In this document: one piece after another, positions 43,363 to 54,600 of the stretch
Layout: each line of letters starts with the position of its first letter
How positions within the stretch are numbered: the stretch's first letter is position 1
Assembly: GCA_021732215.1 (NCBI GenBank)
Contig: JAKFVL010000011.1
Location: forward strand, 1-64,000
Source: Hyphomicrobiales bacterium
Lineage (GTDB): Bacteria > Pseudomonadota > Alphaproteobacteria > Rhizobiales > Xanthobacteraceae
Reading direction: 5' to 3'
Length of the DNA: 64,000 nucleotides
The notes under the pieces: model-generated
What the model was told of the DNA's origin: nothing
Databases searched by the model: none
The model's input: only the letters and a program-made list of their open reading frames with translations
Program-made: the position numbers and the translations under genes

Positions 43363-45117
43363 GTGTCCGTCGCACCCCGCAGACGCATCTCGACCATGAT
43401 TCTTGGCCGATTCGCCAAGAGCGTGGCGGCACGCGCGGGTGGCAACTCGCTGGCGTTGTCGAGCCTTTGGCCCGGCCGTACCGACCGCCTCATCATCGCG
43501 CCGCACGATCTGCGGACTGCGGATGCGACCCGCGCCGCTGAAATCTACGCCGGCCGTTTCGTATTCGCCGGCAAGATCGTCAATTGCCACGGCCGCTCGA
43601 TCTTCGACCTCGAATCGCCATCGGAAGACTGGGAGGCGGCGCTGCTCGGTTTCGGCTGGCTTCGCCATCTGCGCGCCGCCGACACCGCGATCTCGCGCGC
43701 AAATGCCCGCGCACTGGTCGAGGACTGGATTTCCAATCCGAAACGCAAGCGCAAGATCGGCTGGCGGGCGGATGTGCTGGCGCGGCGGACGATCTCGCTG
43801 CTGTCACAGGCGCCGCTCATTCTCAACGAGACCGACGGAAAATTCTATCGGCGATATCTGCGCGCGCTGAGCCGTGAAATTCGCCACCTGCGCTACGCGA
43901 TGATCGATATTCCCGACGGCGTGCCCAAACTTCAGGTCCTGACGGCGCTGAGTTATGCGTCGCTCTGCCTTGCCAATCAGGGCAGCAACATTCGCTCCGC
44001 AACGAAAAAACTATCCGACGAACTGCTGAAGCAGATTTTGCCGGACGGTGGGCACATCTCGCGCAATCCCGGCGCACTGATCGAACTCCTGCTCGATCTG
44101 CTGCCGCTGCGTCAGACCTTCGCAGCAAGAAACATCGCGCCGCCGCCAGCGCTGCTCAACGCCATCGACCGTATGATGCCGATGCTGAGGTTTTTCCGGC
44201 ACAGCGACGGCAGTTTCGCGCTGTTCAACGGTATGAGCAACGTGCCCTCGGGGTTGGTCGCGACGCTGCTCGCTTACGACGACACCCACGGCACACCGAT
44301 GTCGTACATGCCGCATACCGGCTTCCAGCGTCTCGAAGCGGGCGCCACCACACTGATCGTCGATACCGGTCCGCCGCCACCGCCGCCGGTCAGCCAGGAC
44401 GCGCACGCGGGTTGTCTTTCATTCGAAATGTCGTCGGGCATTTGCCGGATCGTGGTCAATTGCGGGATGCCGACCACCGGACGTGACAACTGGCGCGCCT
44501 TCGCGCGCGGCACCCCGGCGCACTCGACGCTGACCTATCGCGAAACCTCGTCATGCCAGTTCGTCGAACGAACGACGATGAAGCGGCTGTTGCAGGGAGC
44601 GCCGGTCGTCAGCGGACCGGCCAACGTCGAATCCTATCGCGAGGAAGTCGCCAACGGCACACTGCTCACCACGTCGCATGACGGCTACCTCGGTCAATTC
44701 GGCATGATCCATCGCCGCGTCCTGATGATGTCCCACGACGGCTTGCGGCTCGACGGGGAGGATACGCTGGCGCCCGCTCCGGGAACGCGGGTGAAGAACT
44801 CCAACGACGCCTATGCGCTGCGCTTTCATCTGCATCCGTCGGTGAAGGCCAGCCGCCTCAGCGACGCCCGCGGCGTGATGCTGGTGCTGCCCAATCGCGA
44901 GGTGTGGACGTTCGAGGCGCTCGACGACAAGGTGGAAGTCGAGGACAGCGTTTTTCTCGCCGGCACCGACGGCCCGCGCCGCACCGTCCAGATCGTCATC
45001 CCGCAGAATTCGCGCCAGGCCACCAGCGTGCGCTGGAGCTTCACCCGCTCGTCGGGCTCGCCCGCCGCCGCGACGGCGAAGCGAAACGCCCAGCGCGAGC
45101 CGGAACTGCCACTTTAG
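43363..45117 (+). CDS. Heparinase II/III family protein
   Basis: This protein of about 584 residues has an N-terminal all-helical (alpha/alpha toroid) domain and a C-terminal beta domain. Recognisable blocks are IIAPHDLRTADATRAAEIYAGRFVFAGK, LPDGGHISRNPGALIELLLDLLPLRQTFAARNI and DGSFALFNGMS. It belongs to the cytoplasmic heparinase-like family conserved next to purH in Hyphomicrobiales; the substrate is unknown and no signal peptide is seen. A PPPPPP run (near GTCGATACCGGTCC, about 44360) is unusual. The start is uncertain: GTG 43363 follows AAGG and gives VSVAPRRRIST; GTG 43297 and ATG 43396 are alternatives. Confidence 0.83.
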   Translation: MSVAPRRRISTMILGRFAKSVAARAGGNSLALSSLWPGRTDRLIIAPHDLRTADATRAAEIYAGRFVFAGKIVNCHGRSIFDLESPSEDWEAALLGFGWLRHLRAADTAISRANARALVEDWISNPKRKRKIGWRADVLARRTISLLSQAPLILNETDGKFYRRYLRALSREIRHLRYAMIDIPDGVPKLQVLTALSYASLCLANQGSNIRSATKKLSDELLKQILPDGGHISRNPGALIELLLDLLPLRQTFAARNIAPPPALLNAIDRMMPMLRFFRHSDGSFALFNGMSNVPSGLVATLLAYDDTHGTPMSYMPHTGFQRLEAGATTLIVDTGPPPPPPVSQDAHAGCLSFEMSSGICRIVVNCGMPTTGRDNWRAFARGTPAHSTLTYRETSSCQFVERTTMKRLLQGAPVVSGPANVESYREEVANGTLLTTSHDGYLGQFGMIHRRVLMMSHDGLRLDGEDTLAPAPGTRVKNSNDAYALRFHLHPSVKASRLSDARGVMLVLPNREVWTFEALDDKVEVEDSVFLAGTDGPRRTVQIVIPQNSRQATSVRWSFTRSSGSPAAATAKRNAQREPELPL

Positions 45118-45250
45118 CATTCCTACTACCTGATCGTTTTACGTTCCCTGTGATCAATGTCAGGCATGCCAGGACGGCCGGTTCCGCGCCCGGGGAAACC
45201 ATGCTACGCGGCGGCCTCACGCACATTTAATTTGCCCGCTGGATCATTGA

Positions 45251-46843
45251 ATGGCCGACCATCTCCGCCGCATCACCCGCGCCCTGCTGTCGGTCTCCGA
45301 CAAATCCGGATTGATCGAATTCGCGCGTGCGTTGTCCGATCGCGGCGTCGAACTGATCTCGACCGGCGGCACCGCAAAGGCGATCGCCGCCGCTGGATTG
45401 AAGGTAAAGGACGTGTCCGAGCTGACCGGCTTTCCGGAAATGATGGACGGCCGGGTCAAGACGCTGCACCCGAACGTGCATGGCGGCCTGCTCGCGATCC
45501 GTGACAACGCCGAACATGCCGGCGCGATGAAAACCCACGGTATAGCGGCGATCGATCTCCTTGTCGTCAATCTCTACCCGTTCGAGGCGACGGTGCAGAA
45601 AGGCGCGAGCGAAGAGGATTGTATCGAGAACATCGACATCGGCGGACCGGCGATGATCCGCGCCGCAGCCAAGAACCACAACGATGTCGCCGTCGTCGTC
45701 GAGCCTGCCGACTATCAGGCCGTGCTTGACGAACTCACTGCTTATCAGGGCGCGACCGCGCTCACACTACGCAAGCGTCTCGCCGCGAAAGCGTATGCGC
45801 GCACCGCGGCCTATGACGCGGCAATCTCGAACTGGTTTGCAGATCGTCTCAGGATTGAAGCTCCGGATTTCCGCGCCGTCGGCGGCAAACTGATCCAGGC
45901 GTTGCGCTACGGCGAGAATCCGCACCAGACCGCGGCCTTCTACGCCACCGCCGATATACGGCCCGGCGTCGCCACCGCACGCCAGCTGCAGGGCAAGGAA
46001 TTGTCCTACAACAACATCAACGACACCGACGCGGCTTATGAATGCATCGGCGAGTTCGATGCCAGGCGCACCGCCGCCTGCGTCATCGTCAAGCATGCCA
46101 ATCCGTGCGGCGTTGCCGAGGGCAGCGACATCGTCAGTGCCTATCGCAAGGCGCTCGCCTGCGATCCGACATCGGCGTTCGGAGGCATCGTTGCGCTCAA
46201 TCGCACACTCGATGCAGCCGCCGCGCGCGCCATCACCGAGATCTTCACCGAAGTCATCATCGCTCCCGACGCCACCGACGAGGCGATTGCGATCGTGGCC
46301 ACGAAGAAAAATCTGCGTTTGCTGCTCGCGGGCGGCCTGCCCGATCCCCGCACGCCGGGGCTGACGGCAAAGACCGTCGCCGGCGGACTTCTGGTGCAGT
46401 CGCGCGACAACGCGGTGGTCGATGACATGACGCTGAAGACCGTGACGAAGCGCGCACCGACCGAAGCCGAACTGCGCGATCTGCGTTTCGCGTTCCGTGT
46501 CGCCAAACACGTGAAGTCGAACACCATCGTCTATGCCAGGGATCTCGCCACAGTCGGCATTGGCGCCGGTCAGATGAGCCGGATCGATTCGGCTCGCATC
46601 GCGGCCCGCAAGGCACAGGACGCTGCCGCGGAGGCAGGACTGGCAAAGCCGATGACCGTCGGCTCTGTCGTTGCCTCCGACGCATTCTTTCCGTTCGCGG
46701 ATGGTCTGCTCGTTGCAATCGAAGCCGGAGCGACGGCCGTGATTCAGCCAGGCGGCTCGATGCGCGACGACGAAGTCATCAATGCCGCCGACGAACACGG
46801 CATCGCCATGGTGCTCACCGGCACCCGGCACTTCAAGCATTAA
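45251..46843 (+). CDS. purH: Bifunctional AICAR formyltransferase/IMP cyclohydrolase
   Basis: This 530-residue enzyme performs the last two steps of IMP synthesis, using 10-formyl-THF made by FolD. The cyclohydrolase domain begins [51 protein letters not shown] and [17 protein letters not shown] follow. The transformylase domain shows [23 protein letters not shown] (catalytic Lys-His) and [14 protein letters not shown], ending with [27 protein letters not shown]. Length is exact. It follows the heparinase gene by 133 bp and is convergent, 15 bp apart, with the UMF1-type MFS gene. Confidence 0.98.
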   Translation: MADHLRRITRALLSVSDKSGLIEFARALSDRGVELISTGGTAKAIAAAGLKVKDVSELTGFPEMMDGRVKTLHPNVHGGLLAIRDNAEHAGAMKTHGIAAIDLLVVNLYPFEATVQKGASEEDCIENIDIGGPAMIRAAAKNHNDVAVVVEPADYQAVLDELTAYQGATALTLRKRLAAKAYARTAAYDAAISNWFADRLRIEAPDFRAVGGKLIQALRYGENPHQTAAFYATADIRPGVATARQLQGKELSYNNINDTDAAYECIGEFDARRTAACVIVKHANPCGVAEGSDIVSAYRKALACDPTSAFGGIVALNRTLDAAAARAITEIFTEVIIAPDATDEAIAIVATKKNLRLLLAGGLPDPRTPGLTAKTVAGGLLVQSRDNAVVDDMTLKTVTKRAPTEAELRDLRFAFRVAKHVKSNTIVYARDLATVGIGAGQMSRIDSARIAARKAQDAAAEAGLAKPMTVGSVVASDAFFPFADGLLVAIEAGATAVIQPGGSMRDDEVINAADEHGIAMVLTGTRHFKH

Positions 46844-46858
46844 CAGACCCAGACGTGA

Positions 46859-48268
46859 TTATCGCCGCACAGCCGGGCTTTCCACGCGCGAGAGCAAAAA
46901 CAGTCCGGCGACAAAAAACAACACCAGCACCGCCATGCCGGCCTTCTGGCTCAGCGTCACAGCCGTGATCACCCCTATCAGCAGCGGGCCCAGGAACGAG
47001 GTGACCTTGCCGGTCAACGCGAACAATCCGAAATACTGCGTGATCCGATCCTTCGGCGCGAGCCGGATCAGCATGGTGCGTGACGCAGCCTGCAACGGAC
47101 CGGCGGCGAAGCCGATCAGCCCGCCGAGCGCGAGATAGACCTTTTCCGCAGGCGCAGCGAACAACGGACCGTTCGGCACCGGCGGCGTCACCGGAATGAA
47201 GAAAATTGAGTCGCGGCTGATCAGAAGGATCGCGGCGATCGAACTCAGCAGGATCAAAAGGCTGCCCGCGACGACGGTCTTCGGTCCGAGCCTGTCATCG
47301 AGCTTGCCGCCAAGCCACGCGCCCGCCGTGCCAAAGACCGCTGCGAGAATTCCGAAGGTGCCGATCTGGATGGTGTTCCATCCGAACGTGCCCGCGGCAT
47401 AGATGCCGCCGAAAGCGAACAGCGACACGAGGCCGTCGGTATAGACCATGTTGGCGATCAGGAACGCCGTCATCGATTTTGTTTTCGGCAACTCGGCCAA
47501 GGTTTCTTTCAACTCGCGCAGGCCTTCGCGAACCGCTTCGCGAACCGGGCGCTTGGCAGGCACATCCGGTGTGAGGAGAAACATCGGCAGCACGAATATG
47601 ACGAACCATATCGCCGTGAGCGGTCCGGCGATGCGATCGCCTTCGAACATTTTGGGGTCGAGACCAAAAATCGGCGTCAGGCCGAACAGCGTTTTTCCCG
47701 AGGCAGGATTGGCGGCCATGAAGCCGAGCACCAGCACAAGGCTGACGATGCCGCCGATATAACCGGTCGCCCATCCGGTGCCGGACAATCGGCCGATCCG
47801 CTCCGGCGGCACCAGCGTCGGCATCATCGCGTTGTTGAAAACGGTGGCGAACTCGACGCCGATGGTGGCAATTCCGTAGGCGATCAATAGCGGAAGGATA
47901 ATCGACGGATCGCCGGGCTTGCCGATCCACATCGCCGATGCCCCGATCACGAGCAAGGCGCCAAAGCTGGCGATCCATGGCTTGCGCCGTCCATTGGCGT
48001 CGGCGATCGCGCCGAGCGCCGGGGACAGCAATGCGATCACCAGTCCCGCCGCCGCAGTCGCAAACCCCCAGATCGATTGGCCCACCTCCGGACTCGAAGC
48101 AACGCGCGATGCAAAATACGGCGCGAACACGAATGTGGTGATCAACGAGAAGTATGGCTGCGCGGCCCAGTCGAACAGCACCCATCCCGCGACCGCGCGT
48201 TTGGGCGGGTAGGTCGCGGCAAATGCAGCGTTTTCCCCGCTGGCTGCTATCGTGACAGGCCTGTCCAT
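46859..48268 (-). CDS. MFS transporter, UMF1 (Atg22-like) family
   Basis: This 469-residue protein has about 12 hydrophobic helices and starts with the UMF1 motif VAGWVLFDWAAQPYFSLITTFVFAPYFAS. SPALGAIADANGRRKPWIASFG marks loop 2-3 and GPLQAASRTMLIRLAPKDRITQYFGLFALTGKVTSFLGPLLIG the C-terminal half. Yeast Atg22 exports amino acids from the vacuole; bacterial substrates are unproven. ATG 48268 follows GGGAG by 7 nt. It is divergent from ggt, so co-regulation with glutathione breakdown or amino acid release is possible. Confidence 0.9.
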   Translation of the reverse strand: MDRPVTIAASGENAAFAATYPPKRAVAGWVLFDWAAQPYFSLITTFVFAPYFASRVASSPEVGQSIWGFATAAAGLVIALLSPALGAIADANGRRKPWIASFGALLVIGASAMWIGKPGDPSIILPLLIAYGIATIGVEFATVFNNAMMPTLVPPERIGRLSGTGWATGYIGGIVSLVLVLGFMAANPASGKTLFGLTPIFGLDPKMFEGDRIAGPLTAIWFVIFVLPMFLLTPDVPAKRPVREAVREGLRELKETLAELPKTKSMTAFLIANMVYTDGLVSLFAFGGIYAAGTFGWNTIQIGTFGILAAVFGTAGAWLGGKLDDRLGPKTVVAGSLLILLSSIAAILLISRDSIFFIPVTPPVPNGPLFAAPAEKVYLALGGLIGFAAGPLQAASRTMLIRLAPKDRITQYFGLFALTGKVTSFLGPLLIGVITAVTLSQKAGMAVLVLFFVAGLFLLSRVESPAVRR

Positions 48269-48386
48269 CAAGAAACTCCCGCCGAATCATGCCGAAAGCG
48301 TTTTTCCAACCTATCTGAAAGCGGATATAGCGACGACAGTGTTGAGGTTCCTGTTCCAGTTGGGCCGCAAATTACGAGGACTGGTT

Positions 48387-50135
48387 ATGATCTCGTTGAC
48401 CATGCACAGGCGCGCGTTGCTGGCGCTGATGGCGGCAGTTGCGCTGACAACCACCGCGCACGCACAGGATGCACGGCGCGAGCCTTATCGCCCTTCGGCG
48501 GACGCCGTGCGTCCCGTCATTGCGCAAAACGGCATGGTCGTGGGTCAGGAGAAAATCGCAACCCGCGTCGGCACGGAGTTTTTGCGCAAGGGCGGCAATG
48601 CGGTGGACGCTGCGGTTGCGACTGGCTTTGCCATGGCCGTGACATATCCGCGCGCCGGCAATATCGGCGGTGGCGGCTTCATGGTGATTCACTCCGCGCA
48701 GAAGAATGAGGCCGTGGCGATCGACTATCGCGAAACGGCGCCGAAGGCGGCGACCCGCGACATGTTTCTGGGCGCCGACGGCAAACCGGACAACGCCAAA
48801 TCCCGCGATCAGGCGCTCGGCATTGGCGTTCCGGGGACAGTCGCCGGACTGGTGCTTGCGCTGGAAAAATATGGTTCGGGGAAATTCACGCTCGCCGAAC
48901 TGATTGCACCCGCGATCGAGCTGGCGCGCGAAGGATTCGTCATCACCGATGACAGCGCGGACACTTTTCCGGCCTGGCACGCGCGGCTGGCCCGCTGGCC
49001 TTCGACCCTGAAGGCGATGGCGCGTAATGATGGCACGGCTCTGCGTGAAGGCGATAAACTTGTTCAGACCGACCTTGGCGAGACGCTGCGCGCCATCGCT
49101 GAACGCGGGCCCGCTGGATTTTATCGCGGGCCCGTTGCCGAGAAGCTGATCGATAGCATCCGCGGCGCCGGCGGCATCATGACGCTCGATGATCTGATGG
49201 CCTACCGGCCTGTGATCCGCCAGCCGGTGCGCGGAAGCTATCGCGGTTACGACATCGTCTCGATGCCGCTGCCATCGTCCGGCGGCACGGTGCTGATGCA
49301 GACGCTCAATATTCTGGAAGGCTACAATCTCGGCGAGATGGGCGCGGTCTCGGCCAGCACGCTGCATCTGCTGGCCGAAGCGTTGAAGCGCAGCTACGCC
49401 GACCGGGCGCGTTATCTCGGCGATCCTGCCTTTGTCGATGCGCCGATCTCGCGCCTGCTCGACAAGGATTATGCCGCGCGGCTGCGCACCACCATCAATC
49501 CGGATCGTGCAACGCCGGCAGCCGAGATCGTCACCGCGCTGCCGGCGCCGCGCGAGGGAAGCAACACCACCCATTATTCAGTGATCGATCGCTTCGGCAA
49601 CGCGGTCAGCAACACCTATACGCTGAACTTCAGCTACGGCCTCGGTCTGGTCGCCGAAGGCACCGGCGTGCTGCTCAACAACGAGCTCGACGACTTCACC
49701 GCAGCTCCGGGCGCATCCAATGTCTACGGTCTTGTCGGCTACGAAGCCAACCTCCCCGGCCCCGGCAAACGTCCGCTCTCGTCGATGACGCCGACCATCG
49801 TGCTGAAGGATAAAAAGCCGGTTCTGGTCACCGGATCGCCGGGCGGCAGCCGCATCATTTCGGCGGTGGCGCAAGTGATCGTCAACGTCATCGATCACAA
49901 GATGGACGCGGCGCGCGCTGTCGCCTCGGCACGGCTGCATCACCAATGGCTGCCCGACCAGCTCTATCTCGAGCGTGGATTTCCCGGCGATGTCGTCGAT
50001 GCGTTGAAGGCCAGAGGCCACGTCATCAATGACCGGCTCGGCCAGACCTCGGCAAATTCGATTGCCGTGACGCCTGAGGGAATTGTCGGCGCGCCCGACC
50101 CGCGCACGCGCGGTGCGGAAGCGGCCGGCCACTGA
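48387..50135 (+). CDS. ggt: Gamma-glutamyltransferase
   Basis: This 582-residue N-terminal-nucleophile hydrolase splits glutathione and gamma-glutamyl compounds in the periplasm. A signal peptide (about 1-26) is seen. The precursor self-cleaves before the catalytic Thr, here T394 in GSNTTHYSVIDRFGNAVSNTYTLN. GGGGFMVI, DYRETAP and PLPSSGGTVLMQTLNILEGYN belong to the large subunit, and SSMTPTIVLKDKKPVLVTGSPGGSRIISAVAQ to the small one. GAGGA is 7 nt upstream of ATG 48387. The upstream open frame without character is ignored. Confidence 0.96.
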   Translation: MISLTMHRRALLALMAAVALTTTAHAQDARREPYRPSADAVRPVIAQNGMVVGQEKIATRVGTEFLRKGGNAVDAAVATGFAMAVTYPRAGNIGGGGFMVIHSAQKNEAVAIDYRETAPKAATRDMFLGADGKPDNAKSRDQALGIGVPGTVAGLVLALEKYGSGKFTLAELIAPAIELAREGFVITDDSADTFPAWHARLARWPSTLKAMARNDGTALREGDKLVQTDLGETLRAIAERGPAGFYRGPVAEKLIDSIRGAGGIMTLDDLMAYRPVIRQPVRGSYRGYDIVSMPLPSSGGTVLMQTLNILEGYNLGEMGAVSASTLHLLAEALKRSYADRARYLGDPAFVDAPISRLLDKDYAARLRTTINPDRATPAAEIVTALPAPREGSNTTHYSVIDRFGNAVSNTYTLNFSYGLGLVAEGTGVLLNNELDDFTAAPGASNVYGLVGYEANLPGPGKRPLSSMTPTIVLKDKKPVLVTGSPGGSRIISAVAQVIVNVIDHKMDAARAVASARLHHQWLPDQLYLERGFPGDVVDALKARGHVINDRLGQTSANSIAVTPEGIVGAPDPRTRGAEAAGH

Positions 50136-50147
50136 CAACGAATTCGT

Positions 50148-50816
50148 TCAATCTCTCGCGAATGCGTATGGCCCGCCGCGCTCCAATGCCCGCTTGTAGG
50201 CAGGCCGCGCCTGAAGCCGCGCGAGCAATGCCATCGCCTTGGGATGACCGTTTGCAAGACCGCCGCGCGCATTGGCTGCTTCAAGCGGAAAGCTCATCTG
50301 GATATCGGCAGCTGTCATTTGATCGCCGGCGAACCATTCGCTCTTTTGCAGTTCGCCTTCCCAGAATGCCATGTGCCGCCTGAGCGCTGGATCGACGATG
50401 TTCTTGAGCAACTGAGCCATCACCATCTTGAACATCGGCCGCAGAAAAGCCGGCGCCCGGCCCGGCAGCACCGTGAAGATCAGCTTCTGCACCAGAGGCG
50501 GCATCGCCGAACCTTCCGCATAGTGCAGCCAGTAGTTATAGCGCAGCCGCTCCGGCGTCTTTGGCGGTGGAATCAGGCGGCCATTGCCGTAAGTCTCGAC
50601 GAGATATTCGACGATCGCGCCGGACTCCGCGATGGTGTTGCCGTTGTCGGTGATGACCGGCGATTTTCCGAGCGGATGGATGGCGCGCAGCTCCTTCGGC
50701 GCCAGCATGTCGGGTCCACGCTGATAGCGCACAATCTCGTAAGGCACTTCGAGTTCCTCGAGCAGCCACAGTACGCGCTGCGAGCGGGAATTATTCAGGT
50801 GATGGACAATGAGCAT
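50148..50816 (-). CDS. Glutathione S-transferase family protein
   Basis: This 222-residue GST has a thioredoxin-like N-domain (MLIVHHLNNSRSQRVLWLLEELEVPYEIVRYQR) with the Ser of NNSRSQR as likely active residue. The glutathione-contact strand PVITDNGNTIAESGAIVEYLVETYG (cis-Pro and ESGAI) follows, and then an all-helical C-domain (YNYWLHYAEGSAMPPLVQKLIF, ADIQMSFPLEAA). It is the yeast-Gtt1-like/bacterial MmGST class. The start at 50816 is the conserved N-terminus. It is convergent with ggt (12 bp apart), and both act on glutathione. Confidence 0.93.
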   Translation of the reverse strand: MLIVHHLNNSRSQRVLWLLEELEVPYEIVRYQRGPDMLAPKELRAIHPLGKSPVITDNGNTIAESGAIVEYLVETYGNGRLIPPPKTPERLRYNYWLHYAEGSAMPPLVQKLIFTVLPGRAPAFLRPMFKMVMAQLLKNIVDPALRRHMAFWEGELQKSEWFAGDQMTAADIQMSFPLEAANARGGLANGHPKAMALLARLQARPAYKRALERGGPYAFARD

Positions 50817-51157
50817 GGGGCTTCGCTGATCCGGAGAGTGTCGCAATGGCAAACGTCACAATGTCACTAAAATGCCGAGTAAGCAGAATGGGTAGGGCAT
50901 AGACCTCGATCAACCCCGCGGGTCAGAGATCGGCATCATCGGACAGCGACGGGCTGTCTGAAAACTCTCGATAGTCGTCTCTCCAGACATCCGTCGTTCC
51001 TAACGGTAGCGTCAGGCTGGCTGGCGTGTCCATGGTACTCGGCTACTGAATATGCTAGAGTTTCCCCGCGCTTGAAACCTGATCGAGCGCCCATCTCCTG
51101 TTCGCATCAAGACGGCCTGGCCTCGCAGCCCGCCGTGACGGCAAAAAGGGGTTTAGT
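50817..51157. other. Intergenic stretch between divergent GST and unknown-protein genes
   Basis: These 341 bp carry no open frame with protein character, no clear repeat and no RNA gene that I can recognise. They should contain two divergent promoters. An AAGGGG ribosome site for the downstream gene lies at the right end. Confidence 0.55.
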
Positions 51158-51568
51158 ATGTCGGGTTTTCAGTCAATTCTTGGCTATCTCAACGGTGCCT
51201 TCAGCAGAGAGCGCATCAAGGAACTGGCTGCCAGGCGCGAGGCATTCGCGCCGGGTAAGCCGCTTGCGGCCGGTATCGTTATCGACAAGGCAAGCCCGCT
51301 CCATAAATTCTGGGTCGAATACACCGAGCAAATGCCCAAAAGTTTTCAGGAGGCATTCCGTGCAACGGTCTATCACGCGCTATCGACGGAGCCGCCAACG
51401 CCGATCGTATTCGCATGGGCGCCGGGTTACGATTACGAGATGACGATGTGGCATTCGCCGGATACACCGCCGAGCAAGGGCGGCATCACGATCCTCATGA
51501 AAAGCCGTTATCCGGTCGACAAGCATCCCGCCATGGAGATCGGCAGCTTCCCGCCGGTTAAACAATAG
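51158..51568 (+). CDS. Conserved-looking small soluble protein, function unknown
   Basis: This 136-residue protein starts at ATG 51158, 6 nt after AAGGGG. It has no signal peptide or membrane helix. Segments SPLHKFWVEYTEQMPKSFQEAFRATVYHALST and PIVFAWAPGYDYEMTMWHSP suggest an alpha/beta fold with a Trp/Tyr-rich sheet; a short GGITILMKSRYP strand closes it. I recognise no family. It is 52 bp upstream of the large cyclase-ATPase regulator and on the same strand, so the two may be cotranscribed. Confidence 0.72.
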   Translation: MSGFQSILGYLNGAFSRERIKELAARREAFAPGKPLAAGIVIDKASPLHKFWVEYTEQMPKSFQEAFRATVYHALSTEPPTPIVFAWAPGYDYEMTMWHSPDTPPSKGGITILMKSRYPVDKHPAMEIGSFPPVKQ

Positions 51569-51620
51569 CCATCGCTGCGGCGTCTTCGATCCGCGCTCTG
51601 TGTAACCAAGAGTGTGCTTG

Positions 51621-54600
51621 ATGCAGTGCCTGAGTTGCAGGGCCCTCAACCCGGCCACCAACGCATTTTGCGAAGCATGCGGCGCATCGCTTCACCTAAC
51701 ATGCAGCGCCTGCGGGCGAGTGAACCGGCTGGACGTTCGTTTCTGCGGCGATTGCGGCAACCAGCTCGACAGCGGCGCTGCGACGACCCTGAACTCGCAC
51801 CTGCGCGCGTTGAGCATCAGCGGCGGCGAATACAGACGGCTGACGGTTCTGTTTGCCGACATCCATAACTCTACCGGCCTCATCGCAAGCATGGATCCGG
51901 AGAGCGCCATGCGCCGGATGCAGCCTGTGCTCGACGCCATGAGGAGCGCAGTTGATCGCTATGACGGACTGGTCAACAAGGTTCAGGGCGATGGCATCAT
52001 GGCGCTGTTCGGCGCACCTCGCCCTCATGAAGACCATGCTGTCCGGGCGTGTCTCGCCGCTCTCGCCATGCACGACGCCGTCGCGCGCCTCGGCGATCCG
52101 GATCTGCAGATCCGCGTCGGGCTGCACACCGGCGAGGTCGTGGTTCAGGCCGTCAACAACAGCCTGTATCAAACTTACGATGCCGCCGGCATAGCCGTTC
52201 ATCTGGCCAATCGTCTGGAGAGCTTCGCAGACGTTGGCCTCACCCTGATCTCCGGCAGCACGTTTGCCGAGGCCAGACAATTCATCGAGACGAAATCTCT
52301 CGGCCCGCAGCAGATTCGCGGCATCCCGGAGCCGGTCGAGGTCTTCGCACTCACCGGCGCCAGGCCTGCCGTGGCGAGCGAGCGATTCCGTACCGGCCTG
52401 CCATCGAGCCGGCTGATCGGACGGAAGGCCGAGCTGTCGATGCTGGAGGCGGAGTTGTCACGCACCCGGCAAGACGATGCGAGCGCGACCAATGTGATCG
52501 GCATTGTCGGCGACGCCGGTCTCGGCAAAAGCCGCATTTGTTTCGAATTTGCCGAAGCATGCCGCCAGCAAAGGATTCGCGTTCACGAAGCCCGCGTTCT
52601 CTCGCATGGGCGCGCGACGCCGTTCCAGCCGGTGATCGAGTTGCTTCGCAATGCGTGCGGGGTCCAGCAGAGCGATTCGGTGGAGGCGGCGCGCCAGCGC
52701 ATCGTCGAGACGCTTCAGGCGCGGGGCGATTTCACTGAATCTCTTCCTGTGCTGCTCGATTTCCTCGGCCTGCACGATCCGGCGCGACCGGCATTGAAAC
52801 TCGATCCCGCGGCCCGGAAGCATCGGCTGCTCGCCTTTGTCCGGCAGTTCGTGCACGCGCGATTGAACGATGAAACCGTGGTGGTGCTGATCGAGGACCT
52901 GCACTGGATCGATCAGGCGAGCGAGGAGTTCATCGAAGCACTGATCGATGCGGCGGTCGGAACGAGAACGCTTATCATTCTGAATTTCCGGCCCGGCTAT
53001 ACCGCGCCATGGATGCAGCGATCGCACTACCGGCAGATTTCCCTCCGCCCGCTGCAGCAGACCGAAACTCACGAATTGCTGAGCAGCCTGCTCGGTGACG
53101 ATTCATCGCTGGCGCTGTTGTCCCGTAACATCGCGGAGCGCGCCCAAGGCAATCCCTTTTTTCTGGAAGAGCTCGTACAATCGCTCGCCGAACGCGGCGA
53201 CTTCGAGGGCGATCGCGGAGCCTATAAATTGAAAGGCGGCATCGAAGTCGTGCCGTTGCCCGCGACAATTCAAACCGTGCTGGGCGCCCGCATCGATCGG
53301 TTGTCGGATCCTTTACGCCTGGTCCTGCAAACGGCTGCCGTGATCGGACGGGAAGTGCCGCTGACGATTCTCGATCGCGTCGCAGACTTGCCAGCGGACC
53401 AGCTCTCGGACGCACTGCTTCAATTGCGCCGCGCCGAAATGCTCTACGAACTGCCGACCTTCAGGAAGGGCGTTCATACCTTTCGTCATCCGCTGATTCA
53501 GGACGTCGCCTATCATTCGCTGCTGCAGAGCAGACGCCGCGAACTTCACGCCCGGGTCGCGCGGGCGCTGTCGGAGCAATTCGCCGATCGCCTCGACGAA
53601 TATTCGAGCCTGATCGGTTTTCACCTTGAGCAGGCTGGCGACATGCTGCCCGCAGCGCAGGCTCATGCTCGCGCCGCGATCTGGATCGGCGCCAAGGACC
53701 CGAGCCAGGCGCTCCGTAGCTGGCTCAAGACTCGCGAACTCCTCATCGGCCAGCCAGGCTCGAAGACCGCCGACTATCTCCGCATGATGGCCTGTGGTCA
53801 GGCGGTGAACTTCGGCCGCTGGGAAGGCATCTCGGCTGACGAGGGTCAGCGTTATTTCGAGGAAGCAAGACAGATCGCGCTCGCGACCGGCAATGCTCAG
53901 GCGAACGCCATGTTGCACGCCGGGTTTGGCAGATTTGTTGCGATCAGGGGCTCGGCGGATGAGTATGTGACGAAGGTCGAGGAGGCGATCGCGCTCGCCA
54001 GGCAAGCCAACGACACCAGCCTTGAAGTGATGATGAAGGCCGGGCTGTCCCACGCGCTCAGGCTGGCGGGCCGCCTTGCCCCCGCGCTCGAGGCCAATAT
54101 TCAGGCCACCGAACGGGCGCACGAACTCAACAAGCTCCATCGCCAGATGATGGGATTCGACATCGAGCCATGGCTGACGGCGCTGCGCGGACAGTTACTG
54201 GTCATCATGGGACGCTTCGACGACGCCAGACCGTTTCTCGATCGCGTGATCCAGATGGACACCGAGCAGATCAACGCCTCCGACCATTTCATGCCGAGCA
54301 TTTCCTATGTCGATCTGGCCTGGGCCCAGGGCGACGTTCGGCTCGCCCAGCAGCATGCGGAGCGGGCCTTCTCCATGGCCTTCAAGAGCGGCACGCCCTA
54401 TTTGCAGACCTACGCCACGGCCTGCCGTGGACTTGCCCATGTGGTGGCCGGGCGAGCCTCCGCTGCGATAGAGGACTTCATCACCGCCCTTGAATTTGCC
54501 CGCAGGCGACGGGCGGGACTTGAATATGAACCCCGGATCGTTGCTGACCTGGCAAATGCTTACCTGCTCAAGGGTGATTTGAGCTCCGCGCTGCGCACCG

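Noticed and set aside
45118-45250. Purine riboswitch ahead of purH
   Set aside because: The 133-bp leader shows no conserved three-way junction or terminator that I can recognise.
52100-52250. His in place of the transition-state Asn of the cyclase as proof of inactivity
   Set aside because: Many members of this cyclase-ATPase-TPR group carry AVHLA at this place, so the change looks like a family feature rather than a loss.
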